Of a stretch of 64,000 bases of DNA, positions 24,664 through 38,600 are shown one piece after another (within the stretch, counting starts at the first letter, position 1; every line of letters starts with the position of its first letter). The translations under genes were made by a program, and so were the position numbers. This DNA is from Nautilus pompilius. Its lineage: Eukaryota > Mollusca > Cephalopoda > Nautilida > Nautilidae. The stretch spans positions 1,470,501 through 1,534,500 of the forward strand of contig JACATO010001009.1 of the NCBI GenBank assembly GCA_018389105.1, given 5' to 3'. The notes below the pieces were generated by a model. The model saw only the letters and a list, made by a program, of their open reading frames with translations, did not search any database and was not told the DNA's origin.

Positions 24664-25075
24664 ATAGTATTAGGATTTCAAACTGCTAAAGAATAATGGC
24701 CAAGAAGCAAATTCTTCTATATTTAATAACTTTTCAATTGTCAACATTTATGTTCTTCTAAATAGTGATAAATATCAAACTATTGATCCAAACCTAGATT
24801 TTAGAAGAATTTATGAAAATGTTGGACTATAAATGAGAGTTTCATTGGACAGATTATGTGGTTTCCAATAATAAAGTTACACTTATTGAATCTAAAAACT
24901 TTACTCTGTAACTGTTTATTTGAACTTTAAAATAATCATAAAATCTAATAAAATAGCACAGCAGATGTAAAGCTGATGGTTACGTTTAATCAGGATTGAT
25001 CTGCACACTTGGCTTTTGTAGTTGTTTTGACTGATAAAATTATAAATGTACAATCAGATAGTGATGTTAATTTGT
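24664..25075 (+). pseudogene. Polinton major-capsid-like remnant
   Basis: GFQTAK, then in a shifted frame IFNNFSIVNIYVLLNSDKYQ and DPNLDF, match the pattern of Polinton capsid proteins (an FQT-RK segment, then N-x-LNS-x-YP-x-D-x-LNLDF). At about 24963-25050, DVKLMVTFNQD, a stop and AFVVVLTDKIIN resemble the C-terminal part. Stops are frequent. This is recognition by pattern; a profile search is needed to confirm it. Confidence 0.5.
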
Positions 25076-25415
25076 GCTAAATTTCCATAGGTTTTCTTAA
25101 GTGAACATAAAAAAACTGATACTTGGAAGAGTTACTTTGAGCCTGAATAAAAACCAATTACATGGCAATTTTCCAATTCTTATCATGAGAACGAAAATAA
25201 AGAAAAATAGTTGAAATGGTCAGGTTTTGATTTAAAAATAAATGTATCACATCTTAATAAATTAGAAAAAAAAAGGTGGTGGGTTCTATTTTAGGGAGTT
25301 TATTTCCTAAATGGTAGTTTTAATCAAACTGACCAATATTTCATAAGGTATCTACATTTATTAGAATTTTTGAAGATGATATGCAACATGCAACTATGTG
25401 TAAAACAGTTGATGG

Positions 25416-25570
25416 ATTTCTTGGAACTATTTTACCAAATCTAATGAATATTGGACAAATGTTTTACCATCTTTAGGTGCCACAGTTACAAGTTTTCTTG
25501 GAGGACTAACACAGGCTGGTGGACAAAAGGGTCTATATTTAGAAAGTGGAAGAGGTTGTTTAAGTGAGTC
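25416..25570 (+). pseudogene. Small glycine-rich protein of the Polinton relic
   Basis: One open stretch reads LPSLGATVTSFLGGLTQAGG, then QKGLYLESGRG. Its size, Gly/Ala content and position between capsid-like and protease-like pieces suit a minor virion protein of Polintons. The identification rests mainly on context. Confidence 0.35.
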
Positions 25571-25779
25571 AAGAAAATATTACTACAGCTGATATAATAA
25601 TAATAATAAAGGTATTTATTTTATAGCGTTTTAAGTGTGGAAAAATGAAAAGTAGATTTGATAGAATTTTAACACCTGGTCTTAATTCAATGTTTAATAA
25701 TGTGCCAATTCTATCAGCTATTCTCTAATTATTAAATTAAATTAGTCACTTTCAATTAAAAAATATGGTAAAAAATTAC

Positions 25780-26110
25780 AACTTTTTTAGGAGTGTTTTT
25801 GTGAGAGATACTCTTCTTAGTAACAATAAAACAGCATGTGATGTTTGACATTTAGATTCAGTTATAAATTAATGTACACACTGGACTTGTTGATAAAAAG
25901 TTATTAAAAACGTTTATTAGTTTGATTTTTTGGTTTACCACCACAAACTAGTTTTTTTTAAAGAAATAAAAAACACTAAATGTTAGCACAATTAGAAAAT
26001 TTGTTATTACAAACTCACATGCAAAATAACAAATTATTATTATAAATATAAAAAACACCAAAAAGATTATGTTTTAGAAAATTTTCCTTAATTATAATTT
26101 AAATTCTCCA
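25780..26110 (+). pseudogene. Polinton adenovirus-like cysteine protease remnant
   Basis: The frame reads FFRSVFVRDTLLSNNKTACD, a stop, HLDSVIN, a stop, CTHW, then FDFLVYHHKLV. This keeps the order of the family signature (VF-x-RD-x-L, EC/AC, LDS, G/C-THW with the catalytic His, YFDSF-like, PPK). At least five in-frame stops show it is dead. Confidence 0.6.
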
Positions 26111-26193
26111 ATTAATGTATTCCTCTATCAAAAAATATATTTAAATATTCATAAAGATTTTATCTTTTTCTTATATAATTTAAAAAATAAAAT

Positions 26194-26199
26194 TTTATT
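26194..26199 (-). promoter_or_regulatory. Possible polyadenylation signal of WDR76
   Basis: AATAAA on the minus strand about 270 bases after the WDR76 stop codon. The intervening 3' UTR would contain the CA-rich tract at 26297-26390. Position-based only. Confidence 0.35.
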
Positions 26200-26296
26200 G
26201 CTAAGCTAAGATAATTGATAACAGTATTTATCTCTCTCTGACAGTGTGCTTTTGCCTTCAGATGAGGTGAAGTTATTCTTAAAATTGGTCCTGACG

Positions 26297-26390
26297 CACA
26301 GAATACAATACACATACAACACACATACTATACACACACAATATACATACAATACACATACACACACAATACACATGCACAACATTCACA
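26297..26390. repeat. Imperfect CA-rich microsatellite
   Basis: Runs of ACACATAC and ATACAATACACA. It would be transcribed as TG-rich sequence in the WDR76 3' UTR. Confidence 0.8.
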
Positions 26391-26468
26391 TTCACACTTC
26401 ACAGTCCTCATTTTAAAATTATCACCAGAAAACAATGTCTTAATGTCACTGACATTCCTTTGTTCTGT

Positions 26469-26618
26469 TCACATGAAGACAAACACTTTTCCACTAGCAT
26501 TCCCACCTGCCAAAATGTTCTGTGTTGGATGAATAGTGTTGAGGGAAGAGATGGATGTCATATAATCTGGGTTGTATAGATTCTTTAGCAGCTTTCCTTT
26601 GTCGTTGTAAAGCTCGAT
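26469..26618 (-). CDS. WDR76: WDR76 exon 14 (C-terminus)
   Basis: The acceptor is TTTCCTGATAG. It encodes 49 residues from IELYNDKGK to GGNASGKVFVFM and then TGA. The HPTQNILAGGNASGK end is the last propeller strand region and is very characteristic of WDR76. Confidence 0.93.
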   Translation of the reverse strand: MELYNDKGKLLKNLYNPDYMTSISSLNTIHPTQNILAGGNASGKVFVFM

Positions 26619-29600
26619 CTATCAGGAAAAAAAAACAAACAAGACACTTGAAAGCAAAATGAAAACAGCAGCTTTGTAAGACGATATTTTACCAGAAGCT
26701 GAAACAAGACAAACCTTAAACTAAAAGCATTTATAAAACTGATGAAATTGATGAATATTTGATGATTAATTTAAAATAAAAATGTATTGTTAATCCAACT
26801 GTAATGAATGTATTAACTTCTAGTTTGACTGCTAAGTATATAATAAATAGGAATTAAGTAAATTAGTTAATAGTAGTTAAGGAAGTGTGTATGATCTCTA
26901 GATTAATAAATCAGTATAACTTGGGGACACTGTTTGGTTTGTATCATTGTTTTTATCTCCTGGAATCAACAAGAGATCGCATGTACACATACATTTTTAG
27001 TATAGGACAAAAAATCATTGATTAAATTAAACCAGAAGTCAGACTGTTTTGAAATCATTTAGATCAGAGATGTCAAACATTCAACCCACGGAGAGGCCAA
27101 CAGTGACCGCCCCTCATCCCCTCTGTAAAGACAATATAGACACACATCGTAACAGACACATTTCTAGCATCCCACCCTACTGAACTATTAAAGCAAAAAT
27201 TGGATCTCAACCTTTAAAGCACCCGCCAAAGTTAACAGTAGAAGATCTGGCATATGGAAGACCGATCGAGGTGAGACAAACAGGTTGATTGGCCTATCAA
27301 ATAAAAAGTTGAATCATCCAGCTTTGCAACCACGGTTTGCTTTTTACTTTTTTTCAGTCTGTTGTAATGAATCCTTTTCTTTACAGCAGGCATTTTGAAG
27401 TAAAGGTTAATATTTTTTTCAACTTTGGCGAATTGAAGCTCCCCTAATACAAAGAAAGATACTTGTGCCCCTATGCACTAAATAAAAGGGAGGTAACTGA
27501 ATCTGAGTCAGCATGCACGCACACACGCAAGTACAGTCAGTCATACATAAATTTCTGTGGTACTTAAGGGTCCCATGTTTCCAGTATCATGATTTCATCC
27601 ATATATAAGTCAGAGTGGAGTATAGGTTGATGGCCTTGCAGCCCCTTGCAAATAAAAGTATCAACTTACATGCCAAAAAATATGGTAACTTTCAAATTTC
27701 TCTTATACTTTACGAAATAATTTCTCCATAAAGGAACAGTTTGTTTTGTTTTTTAAATTATTTTTTTCATTATTTTACTCATTTTCAGGGTAGAAAGTTT
27801 CTTTATTAACTACCTGAAAATCTACTTTACAAAAGAATCTATTTTATGAAAGATCTGAGCATTCTAAATTCTTGTTCTGCAATTGCCTAAGCTCAACCCC
27901 TGACGAGTTACTATGTCCTCCCAAATTCCTGCTGAATTTGTCTACTGGGTGCAAATGCTGCAGTCACTGACACTTGACCTATGACCAATGGTGGGTCAAG
28001 CATCAGTCTTCAAGTAGTCTTGATCCCTGCTGTTGTGGTCTGTACTTTTTATTTAATATTGATTTTATTTTGCCCTCACAATGCCCTCAAACAGGTGCAA
28101 AAGTGACAGTACTGAGTGTAACAGTATAAAATATAAAAGAAAAGGTGGAAATTCGGTGAAAACTGGACCAAGGACAGTCAGTAAACAAAGTGTGTGACCA
28201 GTAGGGCTTAGGAAACATGGCAGTGTGTGACTTAAAGAATCATTGAGAGAAAATACTGACATTTTATGCTGACAGTGAGTCACAGGAATCCATGGCTCAA
28301 AGAAAATGTTTCAGTGAACCTAAGTGTGCCAGCCTGGATAAAGTGCTATAAGAATGATTCAAGCAACAAAGGAATGAAGGAATTGCCATTTCTGGAGAAA
28401 TTCTTTGTGATAAAGCTAAGGAGTTTCATGAGGAAAATTCCACAGCACTGTGACTTAATCATGAGCTGGCTTCAAAAGTTTAAAAGGCGGCATAGAATCC
28501 GGTACCTTAAAGCCAGTGGAGAAAAATTGTCAGTAGACAAAGAGGCCACAGAGAACTTTGTGAAGTATTTTACCAAGTTATTTCAGGAACAGAATTTGAG
28601 CCCTGAACAAATCTATAATGCTGATGAGACTGGTCTTTTCTGATGGTGTATACCAAGGTACACACTAACAGGTAGGGATGAAATGCATTCTTCCAGGGGT
28701 GAAGGTAATTAAAAACAGTGACTGTGTGTTTGGTGGTGGTGTGAGTGATGAGTTTCATGAATTAGAGAAGTTTATGGCAATTGTAGGAGAATGGTGACAC
28801 AATGAAAGCTTTGTAGACTTAACATTATGAGTGTTAGAAAATAATGAAGTTAGTATTCAGGTATTTTCGGAAACTAATAATATCACCAAACTAATGAAAG
28901 TACCTTAGTTTATTTTTCTTTCCTTGGACAGATGTTCATAATAGTATCGACTTTATGCAATTATCCATTTTATAGAAGCCTCTTGGTCCTGAACCTTTTG
29001 ACTGACATTCACAAATTACACAAGTTCATTTATAGTGTAAGAGCTACTGCCCACGCAGCATCCAGTAGAAAGCAATGTACAAGACTAGAAAAATCTACCG
29101 GAACTCTAATTTCAGATGTAGAAGAAACCAAAGTGCTTGGAAAAAGTTGGTAAAGAGTGAGAAGAAACAATGCCAGGGAGAATGTCTAACCAAACCAGTC
29201 CCATCAGGTATTAATTGTGGAATATGTGCTAGCCTATTTACTGACTTGTAAAGGATGATTAAAGCACATCTTTTAAGTAACATTTACTCATACATTAAAG
29301 TTGTAGATGCTTTTTTTTTTTTGGCAGGGGAACTGATAGTAAGATGATCACTCACTTTTCTGGGATGAGTCATGCTGCCAACAACAAAAACATCCTCTCT
29401 GGCTGGATGCCATAATGCTCGAAACGCTGTCAACCATCTACCAACTTGATTGTTATGACTGAAAGAAAATAAAAGCTTCGGATTCATGTACTGTAATTAG
29501 GTGCAGGTATTCACTATAGTATCACTTACAGCTGAAACTTAACTTCCCTAACTCAGGAAGCAAAACTCTAAATTTGTGTATATAAAATATAATTCAAATA

Positions 29601-32600
29601 AATGTTAGCTGAAAGCTCAAAATTGCACAATTTATTTATCCATGGAAACTGCAAATTTAGATAGAGGTTAACAAGAATCTGAGTTATCATTATTTGTGGC
29701 ATAAAACCCATGGCACAAGGTTAGATTATTTGTCATCCAAAATCTAAAACTGCCTCTTCTAATTAATGCTGTCATTACTAACTGCATAAATCAATGGAGT
29801 AAAAATAATTACACTCATACTAAAGAAATTTTTAGGAAAGAAACGACCATTTTTCAATTAATCTTTTGTAAAGCTTTGTTTTTATGAAAGGTAAGGGAAA
29901 GAAACATCTCAATTTAGAATGCAAATATTCTGCTTTACTGACTGCAATAGTGTATACTTAATTCTTATTATAATTATTTTTTGCAATACAACCATTTCAT
30001 AGTCTTCACATTTTTAATATATTTTAGCACAGAAGCTTTGTTGGGCACAGTGTATTCGGGTTGTGCCTCAGGTGCCATCATTGCTTTGACAGCATAAATC
30101 TGACTGATAGGACAGAATGGGACACAGATAAAAATAAGATATCTCATAGTTTATATTTAGATCAAACGTTTTAAATGTTCTTTTCAATAAAATGCATAGC
30201 TTTGAAATTAGAGGAAGAAAAACAGAAGATTATCTATATTCTCACAAGTGAATAGATGGAATGTAATTTTTTCTTATGTAAGTCTCATGTAATCTCATGG
30301 CTTTTCAAGACTAAGAAAAAACAAAACAAAATGACCTACCTTACAGAACAAGCTAAACTGATAGCTGTATTCAAAGAACTGCTGTCATATATGCTATAAG
30401 TAATAAATAAATAAAAAAAAAAGTTTGGTTTGATTATATTTTTTTTTGTTGCATTGTATATAAACTTCTTGATAACATTATTCGACACTACCACAAGAAT
30501 TAAATAAAAAAATACAATCTGTGAAGTTTTACTGATATAAATTGTATGCAACTTTCCCAGACATAGCATCTTTGTCTTCTTAAGCAGCATGCAGATGACT
30601 GTTTCCTCATATGAATTCCAGATGTACAGTTCTGAAATGTTTCCTGTTACTTTTAACTTTTTTATTAAGTTGTTACAAAAGTTTTGTGGGTTTTTATATT
30701 ATGTTAATTTGGGGTTCATTTTTCACTTGCTTGTGAAGGTGTATATAGATAAGTTACATATCGTATTGTAGTGTGTGATTCAGCATACATTATGCAAAAC
30801 CTACCTTTTTAAAACTCATAAAACGGATATTTGTTTCAGGGTTCTGAGAGAAGCATGGATAGAAAGGTTTTTGGTGCTGTTTTGGTTCATGAGTTCAAAC
30901 CGGGTCACAAAACGAGCGAGGCAAGTCGTAACATTAAGCAAGGATGGGGCAAGGACACAGAAAATGAGTGCACAGTACAACGATGGATTGCCTCGAAGAT
31001 GAGGAACGTAGTGGACGTCGTCCTCTCAGCTGTGATGACGACAGTCTGAAAGCCTCAGTTGAAGCCGTTCCAAAAAAAACGGTGCGAGAAATTGCTGGAG
31101 AGTTCAACGTAAGCACTGCAACTGTTTCCTAGCATCTTGACGCAATCGGCCAGGTGAAGAAGCTTGACAAGTGGGTGCCTCACAAGTTAAATGAACAACA
31201 CAACAAAATTGTTGTTTGGAGATCTGCTCTTCACTTGTCATAAGAAAAAAACCTGGCGAAATCATCACAGCTGAAAGGTACTGTCATGAATTAAACGTTG
31301 TTCATCCAAAATTCTCCCAACGACAGCTGACATTGGAGAATCGAAGAGACCCAATCCTGCTCCAAGACAATGCTTGTCCTCATGACTCTTCAGAAACTGA
31401 ACATGTTTGGATATGAAGTTCTCCCTCACCCAGCCCATTCACCAGACCTTTCTCCCACAGACCACCACCTTTTCAAACACCTCAACAGCTTCTGTATGAA
31501 ATCCTTCTCCAACCAAGTAGCAATTAAAACTGCCTTCCAACAATTTATCGACTCCAGAAATCCAAATGTTTTCTTCAAAATGGTATAAATGCACCTATAG
31601 CTTGTTGGCAGAAATGTACTGATTGTAACAGAACATTGATCAATAAATTTCATGTTCAGCAACGACAGGAAGTCTCACTGTTGTGGTAAAAAAAAACGAC
31701 AAAACTTTTGTAACAATCTAATACTGCTTTTAGTCACTTTTTAAAAAAATTTGGAGGGTTAGTTGAGGAAGAGATTTTACCAAAACTCACAAAGCATCAG
31801 AATAATGTCTATTTTTTACTGGCTATCTGCAGAGAGTGCTTGAAATGGCTACTGTTCTGAAATCTGAATCATTGACTGTCTATTTATAAACGCGTTTTAA
31901 AAAATTGTGGAAAGAATAAAGTCCACTGATCCAAAAGAGTAAAACCATCTATCTCTCATTATTCTGCCTTGTACAACAAAACAAAATGTATGGACTGATT
32001 TTTAATTAATCAAAAAAAAATTGTTTAATAAATAAATAAATAGACTGTTTTTCTCTACAAAGACTTTATAAATTTATCAAAAGTAGACACCAATATTATT
32101 TTGACATTTGTTGCTACCAATATTTATAATCTACCTGAAAAAAATAAAAAGCTATAGGGAGATGACTGTTGGATGAGTAATACACTACTTAGATTTATGG
32201 TGAAAAAACATCATAAAAATCTTATAGGAAAGAAAGCCTTAAACTCACTATATTTTTTAACTCAGGAATGTTCTCAGAACAATAAATTGGTAGCTTTTAG
32301 ACTTAGATAACACTCTGTATTTCTATACTAGATGTGGAATACTCTGAAAGCAAAAAACTAAAAGTAAAATATTGCTCTTACCTCATGGAAATCAAACCAG
32401 CAATTTGTAGTATGAAAATGATGATGATGTGTGTGTGTGTGTGTGTGTGTGCATGTAATCTTTGCAAAGTAAAACAAAGTCTGTGATAGAAGTTGATTAA
32501 TATTCATTTAAAAAATAAAAAGTTGAACATTTCAAGAAAATAAGTACTTATCTGATTAGCAGTGAATCATTAATATATGCAGATAGCCAGCAATTGTTCA

Positions 32601-35600
32601 TTTTAATAAATGCAAGTGCCAATAACATGTTAAATTTTGATATCCACATATATATTTTCACTTAGCAAGTATCTACCACACAGTGAATTCTTTACATAGT
32701 AAAAGTTACTAAACCAGGTGAAAATCATACTTCAGTTTATCTGTTTTTGTTGATGCCAAGATGTACTTTCCTGTGAGTGGGGAAAAGTAGGCACTATCAA
32801 CCATTCGAGAGTTTTGCAACACGTGAATTTTACAAGGTTTATCTTTAAGATAGCGGCAATCCCACAAAACAATATTCCTGCAAGATAAACACACAAGGTT
32901 AGTTTCAACAGCCAGAAGAACATTAGACTGAAAAAAGGTGACATCACAATGATTAAAAATTAGTTATCAAGAAAAAACGCCATATAACCAGCAATGAATG
33001 ATGAGTTTTAGATTTTGATATTAGCTTTCATGATTTTCAGTATTTTTTTTAAAATTAACTTTTCTCTTTTTTTTATTATAAGATTTTACCCAGCAAATAG
33101 CTGGATTGCCTAAAATATAGATTTCATATTTATCTAATATAGTTAGTTTTGATCAATATTTTAATACCAGAAATTTTTTAAAACAAGGAAAAAAAACTAT
33201 GGAGTTGGCAACTTACCCATCAGCTGCAGCTGTGATAAAGTACTGTTTCTGGCTTGGATGTATGCTAACAGTACGAAGTGACTTTGAACTGGCAAGGAAT
33301 TTTGCTACTGCTTTAATACTTTAAAATTAAAAAAAAGAATGAAATGATATGACAATTAATAATTACAATTTTAATTATTTAGTAAAAAATTCCAAATACT
33401 GTAGAAAGTAGCATTATAATCTAAAAACACAACAATGTATTTACCAAACAAGAATAAAATTTTTTTTACTTGTTTTTGTTTCTAAATTTTTCAAACCAAA
33501 AATCATATTTTCTTTTTTTCCTTGTATGAATATTCAGGTTAGTACTGACCATGCATAAAGGATTTTAAAAAGAAAGATTTTTAGAACTTTCTTGGAGATG
33601 CAAAATAAGACTGAATTTACAACTGAATAAAATACTAAATAAAAAGAAAATTAATAAATTTCAGTTATTCAGGTTAACCCTCTAAAACAGATATAAAATT
33701 TCTGATTTTACAATTTTTAGTAATTTTTATATTATTTTTTTGTTTTATTACCTATTGATTCTCATATCAACAGTAGCTACATATCCATCACTTTGTGACA
33801 CAAGTGTAATCTCAGGGCTTAAAAAATCAAAGTTTCTCAACTGCACATCCTCTTCTTGAGTGGAATAAACCTGAAGAAGAAAGAGTATTTTACAGTACAC
33901 TTTACCTATGTATTTACATGTTTTATTTAAATTTTTTGTATTAATATTCACTTTTTAAATGTGCAATTATTTTAATTTGCCTTACTACTGAAAATTTATT
34001 CAGAAATCTAACAACATTAAGAAGTATGCCACATACCTCGTCAAATACTTGTTTTTCAAAATGGATACAACGTAGAGTTCCATCATAGCTGCACGAAAGA
34101 AGTCTGTTGTGATAGTCTGGCAAAAAGGACAGGCAGTTCACTGGCAGTGTGTGGGGGGAATAAATGACCTTGGCATCTTGGCTATTTCCTGAACTCTAAA
34201 TACAAGGCCATCACAAAATAATAAAAAAATTAAGCAGTGCTGAGAGTTTAGTTCTAGACTTAATCATCTGTATACCACCTGGGTACATTTTCATCCAAGT
34301 ATTACTCAGTACAGGCTGTGACACAGTAGTATCTTCCTAATTAGCATAACCATTTTAACAACAAACCACTATTGCCCCAGTCTTGTGTGTTTTGCATTAC
34401 AACTATACTTGGCTAAATATTCAGCCAATTCAGTACTTCTAGGCTGGGATACAAATGCACCTGGATGGTATAAGTAACAGCTGATGTGATATACAGTGGT
34501 AAAAGTCATTTACTGATAAATGATAACCAAACTGACTCAGATTATATTCTGTATGCAGTAAACATTACATTTACTTAGTTAAAGTTTTAAATATTTTAAT
34601 CAAAATTCAATTCTTTTCACTCATTTTGCTCTTAATAATTTTGAAAATAATTGCATCTCCGAATTTTTTTGCGTTTTAGAAAGAAAAGAAAAAAGAAAAT
34701 AAATTGATGATAAAATTATTATAATTATGAAATAAAACATCATATTTTTCCAGGAAAAAAAGTGAAACAGAAACAAACATATATGTCAAAAGGATATTTT
34801 AAATCTTTCTTAATTAATTCTAAAAAATTAAGCCACACACATATGCAAATGATCAAATACCAATGAAACCTAGTATAGGTTTCTATATAATTCAATGCAA
34901 CGTATTTGGCAGCAACCCACAAATATGTCTGGTCTGTCTGTGTTTGTTTACACCTAAAACTGACAATTTCTGATGAAAATGTTTATTATTATTATTATTT
35001 TAAAAAAAACTATTTAAGAGTAACTGTACTAAAATGTTTAACATTTCAAAAATACTTTGAACCACACTGTGCATGTGAAGCTTCAAACCTTATATGTGCT
35101 ATTTCAAATAACTGACAAAGTTGCAATGAAACAAATGAAGATGACTTCGGACTTTGCAGCTGTACAAGCAAGTTCATCGTACATGCATAATAATTTTTTT
35201 TTTAAAAATTTATGTCAACATCACACTTCTGTGCCTAAATAAACTGTTGTACTAATAAACACGTTTGACTTACCACATCCCAAAGTCCAACATTTCCCCA
35301 TTTGCTACCAGCACCCACCAACACTTTACTTTCTGTGGGGTGAATGACAATGGAGAAAATTCTTTCTGGTACAACCTTAGAGACCTGGTTTTTATTCAGA
35401 GAGATCTTCCCAAACTCCTTTATAAAACTATCAAGAGAAAGATAAACTGTTTGACAAAATGTCACAGGTTTAAAACAAAATTGTTACTAAGCAAGTAAAT
35501 AATAATCATGGTAATAAATATGCCTGATTGAGAACCAATATGTTCCCAGTATTTGGCTACCTGATATAAAAAAATCAACTATTGGGAATAAGTTTGTAGC

Positions 35601-38600
35601 CTGGCATAAAAATAAATGTTATTGGTAGCCTTTAACCAGCAGGTTCTTTTTTATAGAGGTCTAAAGACAACACGAATTCAGTTTATTTATACTATGCAAA
35701 AAAGACTAGAGTACATAAACAGTTTTCTAAACATTGAGAAATGCATCAATGATAATCTAGATTTCATTATCTAATGAGAAGTGTTATCTTACAACATTAC
35801 ATGATTTAATCTGCAATCAGTAACATAGAAATTAATTTGCAATCATCATCTTTTAAGTATGTTAAAAAGTTTTCAGGATTTTATTCAGTAATTAACTTAA
35901 ATTCATCATTTAAATGCTTTGATAAAGCAAAATATGAATAAGCCATAATCTGTAGTTCAGCAGATGATGATACCCATTTTTCTGAATTTCTAAATTTTCA
36001 GTTTAGTTGTTGATGGTGAGCAATAAATTCAGACATTCAGTAACCAGCTGAAAAAGTCAAGCAAATTACAGAGAAAAAATTCTAGAATAGATTGTGCTAA
36101 AAATAAAAGCTAATTTACTTTAACATGCGTTTTTAATAAATGCTCTGTGATTCTGGCCTGGCATATCTATTTATGAAGCAAGGAAAATCTATTGGAAATT
36201 ACGTCTGGAAACTTTTAAAAATTCCAGAAACTATTTCCTCAGATGAAACAAACAAGTAACTTTGAGTAATGTGTGTACATAAATAAAATATATTGAAATG
36301 GTTTTAAAAATGCACAATCTGAAAAGTATTGACAATTTAATGCATTAGCACTGTCTAATGAAACTTGTGAGACCCCTAATGTTTTTAAATGTCTGGTGAA
36401 CGCAGCTGACCACAGAAATGATATTCCTCAAAATCAAATCGTGCCATTCTTCAAGCTAACCCCAACCTGAACCTCCTTCAGTAAGACAGTGCTTGCAGTT
36501 ATGCTTAATACCACCTTGCAATTCCTTCAAGAACAGCAAATCATTGTCTTTCCACAACCAGGACTGTTTCCAGATATGGCCCAGACAGAGCATGCATACA
36601 TTGGCTGTATACAGTTTACCACCGCAGTCTTCAGCAGCTTGGGACAAACCATCACCAGCTGTGGGTGCTAACATCATAAACCCTCCTCCTCAGAGAATAT
36701 GGACTCAATGCTATGTAACTCGTGTGAAAAACCGGAGAGTAGATTTGGTATTGATGCTTCTCAAGACATTCAGTGCATGTAGCAAACTGGTTTTTGCATT
36801 TTGTTGTTTTCATAAATTTTTTTAAAAGCAAAAATGGACATCTAATTTGATGTATAATTTAAATGGTTTAGATCAGGGGTGGGCAAACTATGGCCTGCGG
36901 GCCACATGCGACCCACGAGGTCTATTTGTTCGGCCCGCAAACGTTCTTGCATGACAATGTCGATTTGTGTGGTCCCAGACATTCTTGCACAGAATAACGT
37001 GCTTAACGAGATTACAATGAGATTTCACAGCCATGTTTAAACAGAAATTTATTTTAAAGTCTTTATTTCAAATTTTGTTATCCTAACAATGAGTGCTACA
37101 AAAACTACAAAAAACCGGAAAATTGAAGATGAATGCCTTATGTTTAACAAAGAATGGACGTACAAATATTAGAAGTGAAGCAGTGTGCCTAATATGCCAT
37201 AACAGTGTTGCTGTCTTTAAGGAGTATAATTTGAAGAGACATTTTCAGACTAAGCTCAGAAACTTTGGAAGTAATTTATCAGAAAGTGAACTACAGCAAA
37301 AAGCTGATGACATGTTGAGAAGTTTAAAACAACAACAAACTTTTTTTGTAAAACAAACAACCATACAAGAAGCTGCCACAAAGGCCAGTTTTGTGCTTGC
37401 TTATAAAATTACCAAACATAACAAAGTGTTTTCTGAAGTAGAATTTTAAAAGGATTGTATGCTTGATGCTGTTGATATTGCATGCCCAGAAGTCAGAACA
37501 AAAATTGAAGCTATATTTTTGTCAAGGAGAACTGTAGTTCATCATATTGATGCCATTTCGCAGAATCTGTAAGAACAGCTACTTGAGGCTGGCAAGTCAT
37601 TCCGAGTGGTACTCACTGGCACTAGATGAGAGTACTGACATACAAGACATAACACAACTGCTTGTGTTTATCAGAGGAATTGATAATAATTTTGCAATTA
37701 CTGAAGAGTTGCTGTCAGTTGAACCATTGAAGGACACTACAACTGGCCAAGATTTGTATGAATGTGCTAAAAACTGCTTGGATGGATCTGGTTTACCTTG
37801 GAACAGGTTGTCAAGCATTACAACAGATGGCGCACCTGCATTAACAGGAAAACATGTTGGCCTCATAAAGCTGTTTAATGACAAAGTGAAAGGTGAGCAT
37901 TCACTTCACACTGTGTTATCATTCCATTTCATTATTCACCAGGAAATGTGTAAATCTGTCCTGGATTTCAAACATGTGATTGATCCTGTGGTACATGTAA
38001 TTAACTTAATCTGAGCCGGGGGGGGGGGGGGGCTAAATCACAGACAGTTCAGAAATCTGCTGGATGATATGGAGTGTGAATATTCAGATGTACTGTATCA
38101 TAGCAAAGTATGTTGGTTAAGCCTGGGAAGTGTTTTGAGAAGAGTGTGGCATCTGAGAGAAGAAATTTTGCTCTTTCTTGAAATGAAGAACATTAGTTGT
38201 GAATTTTTAAGTAACATGAAAAAGACAGAATGGGAGTGCGATTTAGCGTTTACAGCTGACATTTTCGACAAACTGAATGAACTGAACATTAAGTTACAAG
38301 GCAAGGGTGTTTTTGCACATGAATTGTTTGTGGAAATTATGTCATTTGAAGTGAAACTAGCACTCTCTTCCAAACAAGTGAGTGAGCACAACTTTGTGCA
38401 TTTTCCCTTGTTGCAGACACAGACTGTCCCACAAGTCTGTTCAGAGAAATACAGTCAGCAGGTATCTGCTTTAAAAGATGAGTTTTCAAGGCGGTTTGCT
38501 GATTTTAAATCTATGGAAGATCAGTTCAATTTGCTGAGGTACCCCTTTTCATTTAATATTGAAGCAGCGTCAAATGATCTCCAGTTGGAATTAATTGATC

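Larger units (their letters stand above)
24664..26110 (+). mobile_element. Polinton/Maverick relic: capsid-protease module
   Basis: Three decayed plus-strand segments occur in the order expected for the morphogenesis genes of Polintons: a major-capsid-like part (24664-25075), a glycine-rich small protein (25416-25570) and an adenovirus-like cysteine protease (25780-26110). Stops and frameshifts interrupt all of them. No polymerase B or integrase was found on either side, so this is a fragment. It lies between the GPCR gene and the 3' end of WDR76. Confidence 0.6.
29459..32730. other. WDR76 intron 12
   Basis: 3.3 kb, AT-rich. It contains the mariner at 30668-31718 and a GT microsatellite at 32430-32451. 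Nothing else recognised. Confidence 0.7.

Noticed and set aside
36456..36825. Open frames on both strands near 36.5-36.8 kb
   Set aside because: I considered a Tc1-type fragment, but none of its conserved blocks is present. Left as unexplained intron sequence.
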